The notes beneath the pieces are model-generated. The model worked only from the letters and a program-made list of their open reading frames with translations, was not told where the DNA came from and searched no databases. The position numbers were made by a program, and so were the translations under genes. A stretch of 46,935 nt of DNA from Oceanisphaera arctica (GTDB lineage Bacteria > Pseudomonadota > Gammaproteobacteria > Enterobacterales > Aeromonadaceae), in assembly GCF_002936955.1 (NCBI RefSeq), contig NZ_MPZM01000024.1:1-46935 (forward strand), given 5' to 3'. Positions 36,388 to 44,161 of this stretch are shown in pieces. Numbering within the stretch: position 1 is the first letter of the stretch; each line of letters opens with the position of its first letter.

Positions 36388-37301
36388 TGTTCCGGCTCCG
36401 ACCGGCCGTAATTCTGCTCACATACCCGCCAGAAAGCTTCGGCGGTGTCGGACAGGGGCCGGCTGCAGCGATAGAGGCACACATTGAGGGGCAGCCGCCA
36501 GCTGCCGCCGCCGCAAATCACCAGAAAGCCCTGACGCAGTTCTTCCTGAATGGCAAAGCTCGGCACCCAGGCAATGCCCATGCCCTGCATGGCCATCACC
36601 TTCAGACTGTCGGCCAGGGGGGATTCAAACGACTGGCGCAGTGTGACCGTGCGCGGTCGGCTGCGCAACAGCCGCTCCACGCAGCGGCCGAGGAAAATTT
36701 CCCCCGGGTAGCCCAGATAAGGCAGGGTGGCCCCGTCGGGTGAGTCCAGGTTGAAAATGGGCTGCCCTTCTTCGTCTGCCCGGCACACCGGCACCAGTTG
36801 CTCTGTTTGCAACTCAAAGCGATGAAACTGCTCCGAAGCCAGACTGGAATCTTCAAAGGCCAGCAAAAAGTCACAAATACCGTTTTTCAGGGCCTGCACG
36901 CTGTCATCCACATTGGCCACCAACTGACGGGTGCCGATCCCGTCCAGCTCCTGACGAAACGACTGCAGAAAAGCGGGAAACAAGGACAGCGACAGGGTGT
37001 GAGACACGGCAAAGTCGATGGTGTGGGCGCCGCGCTGCTTCATGGATCGCAGGTGGCTGATGCTGTCGGCCAGCTGAGTGACCAGGTTGCGCGCGGTAAT
37101 GCGAAACAGCCGCCCTTCATCGGTGAGCTGCACCGGCATACTGGTTCTGTCTACCAGCTCGCAGCCCAGGGCAGCTTCCAGTGCCCGAATGCGCCGGCTG
37201 AAGGCAGGCTGAGTCATGTGCCGCTCCCGGGCGGAGCGGGAAAAGCTCTGGGTATGAGCCAGGGAGAGAAAGTCTTCCAGCCATTTTGTTTCTATGTTCA
37301 T
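36384..37301 (-). CDS. LysR family regulator, HypT-like
   Basis: This 305-aa LysR protein has an N-terminal winged helix (ETKWLEDFLSLAHTQSFSRSARERHMTQPAFSRRIRALE) and a C-terminal effector domain. The start IETKWL and the late segment GIAWVPSFAIQEELRQG are close to E. coli HypT (YjiE). HypT responds to hypochlorite, but here the gene is translationally coupled to a sensor kinase and response regulator. A role in amino-acid or dicarboxylate control is therefore more likely than oxidant defence. It is divergent from the racemase gene, with 271 bases between. Confidence 0.88.
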   Translation of the reverse strand: MNIETKWLEDFLSLAHTQSFSRSARERHMTQPAFSRRIRALEAALGCELVDRTSMPVQLTDEGRLFRITARNLVTQLADSISHLRSMKQRGAHTIDFAVSHTLSLSLFPAFLQSFRQELDGIGTRQLVANVDDSVQALKNGICDFLLAFEDSSLASEQFHRFELQTEQLVPVCRADEEGQPIFNLDSPDGATLPYLGYPGEIFLGRCVERLLRSRPRTVTLRQSFESPLADSLKVMAMQGMGIAWVPSFAIQEELRQGFLVICGGGSWRLPLNVCLYRCSRPLSDTAEAFWRVCEQNYGRSEPEQ

Positions 37302-37511
37302 GCACCCGCCCTTGGCTCAACCATCCGTTGCTCGCGGTCATCTGCTGACCGGTTTGGGCCGCATTATATCATTCGGCATCGTTTCTCTGGGCAATATTGC
37401 GCCATGCCAACTCCGTATCGGGTATAACGAACCGGCATAACTGCTCCATCTCATTGATATAACGCACCCTCTTCATCTGTTATGCAGGCTGGGCATAGCG
37501 GGTACTCAAAC

Positions 37512-37526
37512 GGCATTATCGGTGCC
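37512..37526 (-). promoter_or_regulatory. Weak sigma-54-like element upstream of the LysR operon
   Basis: On the minus strand GGCACCGATAATGCC has GG and GC 10 bases apart, as in -24/-12 promoters, but the flanking T and TTG are lacking. It lies about 215 bases upstream of the LysR start. This is only a possibility. Confidence 0.2.
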
Positions 37527-37572
37527 GTGACCGGTTGTTTTAGGCTGCAAAAAACAGCCTGGAGACATTCTT

Positions 37573-38295
37573 ATGAGTTCCCTTATCGGCATACTCGGCG
37601 GCATGGGCCCGCTGGCCACCGTTGACTTCGTGACCAAAATCATCAACCAGACCCCGGCCACCCGGGATCAGGATCATCTGCCGCTGCTGGTGCACTCGGT
37701 GCCCCAGATCCCCGATCGCACCGCCTGCCTGCTGGAGAACAAGGAGTCCCCTCTCAAGGCCCTGCTGCAGGGGCTGAACACCCTGATCAGCGGCGGCGCC
37801 GGCTGCATTGCCATTCCCTGCAACACGGCTCATTACTGGTATGAGCCACTGGCTAAGGCGAGCAGCGTGCCCATTTTGCATATTGCCCGGGCCTGCGCCG
37901 AGGCGCTGGCACAGGAAAAGGTCACCTCCGTTGGCCTGCTGGCCACCGACGGCACTCTGAAGGCCGGCTTTTATGCCAGGGAGCTGGCGGAGTCTGGCAT
38001 TCGCCTCACCATCCCAGAAGCGACGCTGCAGCGCCGGGTGATGGAGGGCATCTATCTGGTCAAGTCCGGCTCCGTTGAGCAGGGCGCCCGTTTACTGGAC
38101 GACTGCATGGCCGAGATGCTGGAGCTGGGCGTGGATCGGGTGATTCTGGGCTGCACCGAAATTCCCTTTGCGCTGGATACCATTGGCTCGGCCCATGCGA
38201 GCCTTGGCATGGACGCCACCAAAGCCCTGGCAGCCGCCTGCGTGCAGTGGCACCACAATCGGCAAATGGCGGTGGCTGTGGCTGTGGCGGCGTAA
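37573..38295 (+). CDS. Aspartate/glutamate racemase family protein
   Basis: This 240-aa Asp/Glu racemase superfamily protein has both catalytic cysteines in their usual motifs: PCNTAHYW near residue 85 and LGCTEIPF near 195. The N-terminus GILGGMGPLATVDF is typical of aspartate racemase. GGAG stands 8 bases ahead of the ATG. The C-terminus ends in a short Val-Ala repeat (VAVAVAVAA). It probably interconverts D- and L-aspartate, feeding the convergent aspartase. Glutamate or other acidic substrates remain possible. Confidence 0.9.
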   Translation: MSSLIGILGGMGPLATVDFVTKIINQTPATRDQDHLPLLVHSVPQIPDRTACLLENKESPLKALLQGLNTLISGGAGCIAIPCNTAHYWYEPLAKASSVPILHIARACAEALAQEKVTSVGLLATDGTLKAGFYARELAESGIRLTIPEATLQRRVMEGIYLVKSGSVEQGARLLDDCMAEMLELGVDRVILGCTEIPFALDTIGSAHASLGMDATKALAAACVQWHHNRQMAVAVAVAA

Positions 38296-38366
38296 TAATA
38301 CCGCCGCCATGGTGATGGCAAAAAGTGCTCAACGTCTGATAACAATGCCGTGTTTTACTCACTGTC

Positions 38367-38457
38367 ATACCGGGCTTAACCCGGTATCTGCCTGTCGCGA
38401 GATCCTGACTTTCGTCAGGATGACGACCTGAACACATGATGAACCCGATTGGTATAA
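38367..38457. repeat. REP-like palindromic intergenic repeat
   Basis: ATACCGGG-CTTAA-CCCGGTAT (38367-38387) and ATCCTGA-N6-TCAGGAT (38402-38421) are two perfect hairpins in tandem between the convergent racemase and aspartase genes. GATTGGTATAA at 38447-38457 matches 29980-29990. It is the kind of repeat that also ends transcripts. Confidence 0.65.
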
Positions 38458-38480
38458 CAGCCAGGGCATCGCTTACACCA

Positions 38481-39878
38481 TCAGGCGACGCAGGGCGCCA
38501 CCATGGATGCCGGGCTGAGCACCGCCGCCAGCTGCTCTTCACTGAGCAATTGCTCCTGGCGCACCAGCTCGGCCACGGTGGCACCGCTCATCAGTGCCTG
38601 ATTGGCGATGCGGCTGGCATTGTCGTAACCGATATGGGGCACCAGGGCGGTGATGATGCCGATGCTGTTGTGCAGGTGGGCGGCACACTGGGCCTCGTTG
38701 GCCATGATGCCGCGCACACAGCGGGTATCCAGCATGCGAATGGCCTCGCCCAGCATACGGCTGGAGTTGAGCAGGTTATAGATGATCAGCGGCTCCATGG
38801 CGTTCAGCTGCAGCTGGCCGGCTTCGGCCGCCAGGGTAACCGCCATATCGGCACCAATGACCTGAAAGGCAGTCTGGTTCATCGCCTCGGGGATCACCGG
38901 GTTCACCTTGCCGGGCATGATGGACGAGCCGGGCTGCATGGCGGGCAGCTGAATTTCGCCAAGGCCGGTGCGCGGGCCGCTGGACAGCAGACGCAGATCG
39001 TTGCTGAGCTTGGACAGCTTCACCGCCAGCCGCTTGAGCACGCTGGAGAAGGTCACAAAGGCGCCCATGTCGGAGGTGGCTTCCACCAGGTTGTGGGCCA
39101 GGCTCACCGGCTGACCGGACACTTCGGCCAGATGGTTTACCGCCAGCGCCGCGTAGTCGGGATGGGCGTTAATGCCGGTGCCAATGGCGGTACCGCCCAG
39201 GTTCACCTCGCATAGCAGCCGGCAGGCGTCGTCGATGCGGGCCTCTTCTTCCCCCAGGTTGACGGCAAAGGCCTCGAACTCCTGACCCAGTGTCATGGGC
39301 ACGGCGTCCTGCAGCTGGGTGCGGCCCATTTTGAGAATGTGGGCAAACTCCCCGGCCTTGGCCGCCAGGCTCTGCTGCAGCCCCGCAATGGCCTGCTTGA
39401 GGGGCTGGGCGGCAAACACAATGGCCAGCCGGGCCGCCGTGGGATAGGCGTCGTTGGTGGACTGGGAGCGGTTCACGTCGTTGTTGGGGTGCAGCTGCTT
39501 GTATTCGCCACGGGCATGGCCCAGCTTGGTCAGCGCCAGGTTGGCGATGACTTCGTTGGCATTCATGTTGGTGGAGGTGCCCGCCCCGCCCTGAATAAGG
39601 TCCACCACAAACTGATCGTGCAGGGCACCGTTCATGATGTCGGCGCAGGAGGCATTGATGGCTTCGGCCTTGTGGGGCTCCAGCTGGCCCAAATCCCGGT
39701 TGGCCCGCGCGGCGGCGGCCTTGACCATGGCCAGGGCGTTGATCAGCTCGGGAAAGTGGCTGATGGGCACGCCGGTAATGGTGAAGTTCTGCTGCGCCCG
39801 CTGGGTTTGAATGCCGTACCAGGCCTGCTCCGGCACCGGCTGTTCACCCAGTAAATCCTTTTCGATACGTGTTTGCAT
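38481..39878 (-). CDS. aspA: Aspartate ammonia-lyase (aspartase)
   Basis: This 465-aa protein is of the aspartase/fumarase superfamily. It has the signature GSSIMPGKVNPVIPE near residue 315 and GTSTNMNANEV near 100, and its length fits aspartase. It deaminates L-aspartate to fumarate and ammonia. With the symporter, racemase and sensor genes to its left it forms an aspartate use module. AGGTAAC precedes the ATG. It is divergent from the XRE regulator, with 190 bases between. Class II fumarase is the nearest alternative, but NMNANEV favours aspartase. Confidence 0.92.
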   Translation of the reverse strand: MQTRIEKDLLGEQPVPEQAWYGIQTQRAQQNFTITGVPISHFPELINALAMVKAAAARANRDLGQLEPHKAEAINASCADIMNGALHDQFVVDLIQGGAGTSTNMNANEVIANLALTKLGHARGEYKQLHPNNDVNRSQSTNDAYPTAARLAIVFAAQPLKQAIAGLQQSLAAKAGEFAHILKMGRTQLQDAVPMTLGQEFEAFAVNLGEEEARIDDACRLLCEVNLGGTAIGTGINAHPDYAALAVNHLAEVSGQPVSLAHNLVEATSDMGAFVTFSSVLKRLAVKLSKLSNDLRLLSSGPRTGLGEIQLPAMQPGSSIMPGKVNPVIPEAMNQTAFQVIGADMAVTLAAEAGQLQLNAMEPLIIYNLLNSSRMLGEAIRMLDTRCVRGIMANEAQCAAHLHNSIGIITALVPHIGYDNASRIANQALMSGATVAELVRQEQLLSEEQLAAVLSPASMVAPCVA

Positions 39879-40004
39879 TGGTTACCTGCTCTGTGGGAGT
39901 TGTGCTGTTCAGAGCCCTATTACAGCAATTCACGCGCGTACTTAAAATTTGACGCACTGTCTCAACCTGATGCTGACTGGCGCACTAACTACATCATAAA
40001 GCGA

Positions 40005-40022
40005 CTGTTGCACCCTGTTGCA
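40005..40022. promoter_or_regulatory. CTGTTGCA direct repeat in the aspA / XRE promoter region
   Basis: CTGTTGCA occurs at 40005-40012 and 40015-40022, offset by 10 bases (one helical turn), 47-64 bases before the XRE gene start. It is a candidate autoregulatory or aspA operator. Confidence 0.4.
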
Positions 40023-40068
40023 GCAAAACAACGTTCGGTATACTGACCCCCAGTTTCATGGAGCCTTT

Positions 40069-40881
40069 ATGCACCAAGACTTTGCCAAAAACCTGCGTCT
40101 GCTCTGCAGCTACTACAAGTCGGTAGCCGAGGTATGTCGCCGGCTCAAGATCAACCGCCCCCAGTTCAACCGCTACCTGAGCGGCCGCTACAAGCCCTCT
40201 GCCCACTGCCTGCGCCGGCTGTGTGACTTCTTCGGGGTGGAAGAGCATGAAATACTGATGCCCCACAGCCAATTCGAGCTGCTGATCCAGGTGCGGCCCA
40301 AGCCGCAGATAGCAGAAGAGGCATACCCTGAAACCGAGCACATGAACCTGCTGCAGGCCAACTCCCAGGGGCTGGAAAAGTATCTGGGCTATTACTTTGA
40401 ATATCACTATTCCATGGCCTTTCCGGGCAAGATATTGCGCAACCTGCTGTGCCTGGAACGCCGGGGCAACGGGGTGTATTACCAGCGCACCGAACGCCTG
40501 CAGCAGGCTCCGGGAGAACGGGTATATCACAGCAAGTATCTGGGCATGGCCCACCTGCTGTCGGACCGCATTTTTCTGGTGGATTATGAATCGCTCACCG
40601 GCAACCAGATCACCCAGACCATATTGATCCCCACCTTTAAAAGCCGCGTGGGCCGGATTAGCGGCCTGCGTCTGGGCGCCTCCGCCAGCGGCGAGCGCAT
40701 TCCCAGCTGCACCCGGGTGGTGCTGGAATATCTGGGCCGGCAGGTGGACATTCGCCGCACCCTCTCGCTGTGCAGCACCTTTGACGCCGACAGCGGCCAG
40801 ATCTCCGGCACCATTCTCAACGCCATCGGCAACGACATGGCTCCCCATGAACACCACTTTCGGGCCAGGCATTCTTTCTGA
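40069..40881 (+). CDS. XRE family transcriptional regulator
   Basis: This 270-aa protein has an N-terminal helix-turn-helix of the Cro/C1 type: YKSVAEVCRRLKINRPQFNRYLSGRYKPS over residues 18-46. A ~200-residue C-terminal domain of unknown ligand follows. GGAG stands 5 bases before the ATG. Because it is divergent from aspA with a shared promoter region, it may control aspA or itself. It is not the short phage type, as the C-terminal domain makes it a ligand-responsive regulator. Confidence 0.85.
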   Translation: MHQDFAKNLRLLCSYYKSVAEVCRRLKINRPQFNRYLSGRYKPSAHCLRRLCDFFGVEEHEILMPHSQFELLIQVRPKPQIAEEAYPETEHMNLLQANSQGLEKYLGYYFEYHYSMAFPGKILRNLLCLERRGNGVYYQRTERLQQAPGERVYHSKYLGMAHLLSDRIFLVDYESLTGNQITQTILIPTFKSRVGRISGLRLGASASGERIPSCTRVVLEYLGRQVDIRRTLSLCSTFDADSGQISGTILNAIGNDMAPHEHHFRARHSF

Positions 40882-40960
40882 CGGACAGTATGGGTCGGCA
40901 TGCCAGCGGCCCGGTGTTTTCAATGTGATTGATATAACACAGCTTACAATGGAGTTTTAT

Positions 40961-41233
40961 ATGCAAAAGACCGAATTTCTGGGTTACCTGAGCGTCGAGT
41001 TTCAGGAATATTGTCAAATCCCCTCTGAGGATATTCAGGAAAAGCAGGAGAAGAAACAGTTCATCAATGGATTGATGAAGGCAGCGCGCATTTTTGGGGT
41101 CAGTTTTGATGAGCTGACCGCCGTCGTCAAAAGCGAGCAGCCTGATGCCGGGCCTTCATTTTCTGTCTCAAGCCCCGAAGATATTATTAAGGTGCCTGCA
41201 TACATACGTCACGGCATCGATATCACGTATTAA
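40961..41233 (+). CDS. Small protein of unknown function (90 aa)
   Basis: An ATG at 40961 follows GGAG by 6 bases and opens a 90-codon frame ending just before a strong terminator. The product is acidic, lysine/glutamate-rich in the middle (EDIQEKQEKKQFINGL), with a possible small helical domain (KAARIFGVSFDELTAVV) that resembles a helix-turn-helix in spacing only. There is no signal or membrane segment. I do not recognise it. It follows the XRE gene after 79 bases and may be co-transcribed. Confidence 0.75.
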   Translation: MQKTEFLGYLSVEFQEYCQIPSEDIQEKQEKKQFINGLMKAARIFGVSFDELTAVVKSEQPDAGPSFSVSSPEDIIKVPAYIRHGIDITY

Positions 41234-41261
41234 TGTTACTGCTTTCAGAATGGTTCATCAT

Positions 41262-41290
41262 AAAAAACGCCGGCTTTCGCCGGCGTTTTT
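41262..41290. terminator. Bidirectional terminator between the small gene and fdsA
   Basis: AACGCCGGC (41266-41274) pairs with GCCGGCGTT (41279-41287) around TTTC, flanked by A6 on the left and T5 on the right. It can end both the small gene (plus strand) and the formate dehydrogenase operon (minus strand). Confidence 0.9.
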
Positions 41291-41302
41291 GTTTCATTCT
41301 CC

Positions 41303-44158
41303 CTACTCAGACTGCCCCTGCCCCGCGTAGGTCAGCTGCTTTTCGGTGAAGGCTTCGAAACTGCGCTGCCAGTCCGAGAGGATCTGGTCACTGGTGCCGC
41401 TGACCTGCACCGCCGTTACCTTGTATTCCGGGCAGTTGGTGGCCCAGTCGGAATTGTCGGTGGTGATCACGTTGGCACCGCTGTGCGGGAAGTGGAAAGT
41501 GGTATACACCACCCCCGGCTGCATGCGCTTGCTCAACCTGGCCTTCAGCACCGTATTGCCGGTGCGGCTGGCGATGGTCACCGGCTGGCCGTCCGCTATC
41601 TGCCGCAACTGGGCGTCATGCGGGTGGATTTCCAGCACGTCCTCGCTGTGCCAGACGTTGTTGTCGGTGCGCCGGGTCTGGGCGCCCACGTTGTACTGAC
41701 TGAGGATACGCCCCGTGGTCAGCAGCAACGGATAGCTTTCCGACACCTTCTCTGTGGTGGGAATGAATTCGGTCACCACCATGCGCCCCAGGCCGATGGG
41801 GAAGCTGTCGCCGTGCATGATGGGCATGCCGTCGGGATGCTCGTCGTTACAGGGCCACTGTATGCTGCCCAGCTCTTCCAGCTTGTCGAAGCTGACGTTG
41901 GTGAACGAAGGCGTCAGGCTGGCGATTTCATCCATGATCTCGGAAGGATGATCGTAATGCATGGGGTAGCCGAGGGCATTGGCCAGCTCCATGGTGACTT
42001 CCCAGTCTTCCTTGCCCGCCAGCGGCGGCATCACCTTGCGCACCCGGTTGATGCGGCGCTCGGCGTTGGTGAAGGTGCCGTTCTTCTCCAGGAAGGTGGA
42101 GCCCGGCAGGATCACATGGGCGAACTTGGCAGTCTCGTTGAGGAAGAGATCCTGTACGATAAGCAGCTCCAGCGAGCGCAGCGCCGCCTCCACATGATGG
42201 GTGTTGGGATCCGACTGGGCGATGTCCTCCCCCTGCACATACATGGCCTTGAATTCACCGTTGATGGCGGCATCGAACATGTGCGGAATACGCAGCCCGG
42301 GCTCGGCGTCCAGGCTGACGCCCCAGGCTGCCTCGAACCGGTTGCGGATCTGATCGTTGTTGACCGGCTGATAGCCGGGCAGCTCGTGGGGGAAAGAGCC
42401 CATATCGCAGGAGCCCTGCACGTTGTTCTGGCCCCGCAACGGGTTGACCCCGACTCCGGGCCGGCCGATGTTGCCGGTGGCCATGGCCAGGTTGGCGATG
42501 CCCATTACCATGGTCGAGCCCTGGCTGTGCTCGGTGACACCCAGGCCATAATAGATGGCGCCGTTGCCGGCGGTGGCATACTGGCGCGCGGCCCGGCGAA
42601 GGGTCTCGGCCGGCACGCCAATCACGTCCGCCATCTGCTCGGGAGCATGACGATCTTCGGCAACAAAGGCGCGCCAGGCGCGGTAATCTTCCGGATCACA
42701 GCGCTCGGCTACGAAGGCTTCGTCTTCCAGCCCTTCGGTAACCACCACATGAGCCAGGGCATTGATCAGGGCCACGTTGGTTCCCGGGCGGATCGGCAGG
42801 TGAATGCCCTCCCCCGCATGAGGCGTGTCCAGCAAATCAATCTCACGGGGGTCGGCCACGATCAGGCTGGCGCCTTCGCGCAGACGTTTGCGCATCATGG
42901 AGCCGAACACCGGGTGGGCATCGGTCGGGTTGGCGCCGATCACCATGATGCAGTCGGCTTCCATCACGGAGTCGAAGTCCTGGGTGCCCGCCGACTCGCC
43001 CAGGGTCATCTTGAGGCCATAGCCTGTAGGGCTGTGGCAGACCCGGGCACAGGTGTCGGTGTTGTTGTTGCCCAGCGCCGCGCGGATCAGCTTCTGCACC
43101 AGGTAGGTTTCTTCGTTGGTACAGCGGGACGAGGTAATACCGCCCACACTCTTGCGGCCATGCTTGTCCTGCACCTCGCGCAGCCGGCGGGCGGCAAAGT
43201 CGATCGCCTCCTCCCAGCTGACCTCGTTCCAGGGCTCGTCGATGGACGCCCGGATCATCGGCTTGGTCAGCCGGTCCTTGTGGGTGGCATAACCGAAGGC
43301 GAAGCGACCCTTGACGCAGGAATGACCATGGTTGGCACTGCCGCCCTTCCAGGGGGTCATACGGATCACCTGAGTGCCTTTCATCTCCGCCTTGAACGAG
43401 CAGCCCACACCACAGTAGGCACAGGTGGTGATCACACTGTGCTCGGGCTGGCCATGATCGATCACCGACTTTTCCATCAGGGTCGAAGTCGGGCAAGCCT
43501 GCACGCAGGCGCCGCAGGACACACAGTCCGATTCAACGAAATTGGTGTTCTTGCCGGTGGAGACCTTGGAGTCGAAGCCCCGGCCTTCGATGGTCAGGGC
43601 GAAGGTGCCCTGCACCTCGCCACAGGCCCGCACACAACGGGAGCAGGCGATGCACTTGCTGGGGTCGAAGCTGAAATAGGGGTTGCTCTCGTCCTTGACC
43701 GCCTCCAGGTGGTTCTCGCCGTCGAAGCCGTAGCGCACCTCGCGCAGGCCCACGGCGCCCGCCATGTCCTGCAGTTCGCAGTCACCGTTGGCCGGGCAGG
43801 TCAGGCAGTCGAGGGGATGATCGGAGATATACAGCTCCATCACGTTGCGGCGCAGTTTGGCCAGCGCCTGGGTCTGGCTGCGTACCACCATGCCCGGCTC
43901 GACCGGCGTGGTGCAGGAGGCGGGATAACCACGCCGCCCTTCTATTTCTACCGTGCACAGCCGACAGGAGCCAAAGGCTTCCATGTTGTCGGTGGCGCAC
44001 AGCTTGGGAATATTGATGTCGGCTCTGGCCGCCGCGTGCATCACGGAAGTGCCTTCGGGCACAGTGACCTCGACACCGTCTATGTTCAGGGTGATCAGGT
44101 TTTCCGACAGCCGGGCCGGCGTCCCGTAATCCTTCTCGGGATAAAAATGTTCAACCAT
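41303..44158 (-). CDS. fdsA: NAD-dependent formate dehydrogenase, alpha (molybdopterin) subunit
   Basis: This 951-aa protein has an N-terminal 2Fe-2S domain (CRLC near residue 66 with CTT), a His-Cys 4Fe-4S region (HPLDCLTCPANGDC near 113), and two 4Fe-4S clusters (CIACSRCVRACGE; CVSCGACVQACP). Next come a further cluster (CAYCGVGC) and the molybdopterin bis-MGD domain. The catalytic residue is Cys in ARVCHSPTGYG near 374, so no selenocysteine is needed. It is the formate-oxidising subunit of a soluble complex like FdsABG. It starts 3 bases after the fdsB stop. No fdsC or fdsD follows before the terminator. Confidence 0.95.
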   Translation of the reverse strand: MVEHFYPEKDYGTPARLSENLITLNIDGVEVTVPEGTSVMHAAARADINIPKLCATDNMEAFGSCRLCTVEIEGRRGYPASCTTPVEPGMVVRSQTQALAKLRRNVMELYISDHPLDCLTCPANGDCELQDMAGAVGLREVRYGFDGENHLEAVKDESNPYFSFDPSKCIACSRCVRACGEVQGTFALTIEGRGFDSKVSTGKNTNFVESDCVSCGACVQACPTSTLMEKSVIDHGQPEHSVITTCAYCGVGCSFKAEMKGTQVIRMTPWKGGSANHGHSCVKGRFAFGYATHKDRLTKPMIRASIDEPWNEVSWEEAIDFAARRLREVQDKHGRKSVGGITSSRCTNEETYLVQKLIRAALGNNNTDTCARVCHSPTGYGLKMTLGESAGTQDFDSVMEADCIMVIGANPTDAHPVFGSMMRKRLREGASLIVADPREIDLLDTPHAGEGIHLPIRPGTNVALINALAHVVVTEGLEDEAFVAERCDPEDYRAWRAFVAEDRHAPEQMADVIGVPAETLRRAARQYATAGNGAIYYGLGVTEHSQGSTMVMGIANLAMATGNIGRPGVGVNPLRGQNNVQGSCDMGSFPHELPGYQPVNNDQIRNRFEAAWGVSLDAEPGLRIPHMFDAAINGEFKAMYVQGEDIAQSDPNTHHVEAALRSLELLIVQDLFLNETAKFAHVILPGSTFLEKNGTFTNAERRINRVRKVMPPLAGKEDWEVTMELANALGYPMHYDHPSEIMDEIASLTPSFTNVSFDKLEELGSIQWPCNDEHPDGMPIMHGDSFPIGLGRMVVTEFIPTTEKVSESYPLLLTTGRILSQYNVGAQTRRTDNNVWHSEDVLEIHPHDAQLRQIADGQPVTIASRTGNTVLKARLSKRMQPGVVYTTFHFPHSGANVITTDNSDWATNCPEYKVTAVQVSGTSDQILSDWQRSFEAFTEKQLTYAGQGQSE

Positions 44159-44161
44159 CTT

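Noticed and set aside
34783-36411. About 540-codon open frame opposite the sensor kinase
   Set aside because: The sense strand has a signal peptide, binding domain and kinase motifs in order. The antisense frame has none and is Gln/His/Leu-biased.
36384-37301. LysR protein as a true hypochlorite regulator (HypT)
   Set aside because: Similarity to HypT at both ends is clear, but the coupling to a kinase and sigma-54 regulator argues for another role, so no gene symbol is assigned.
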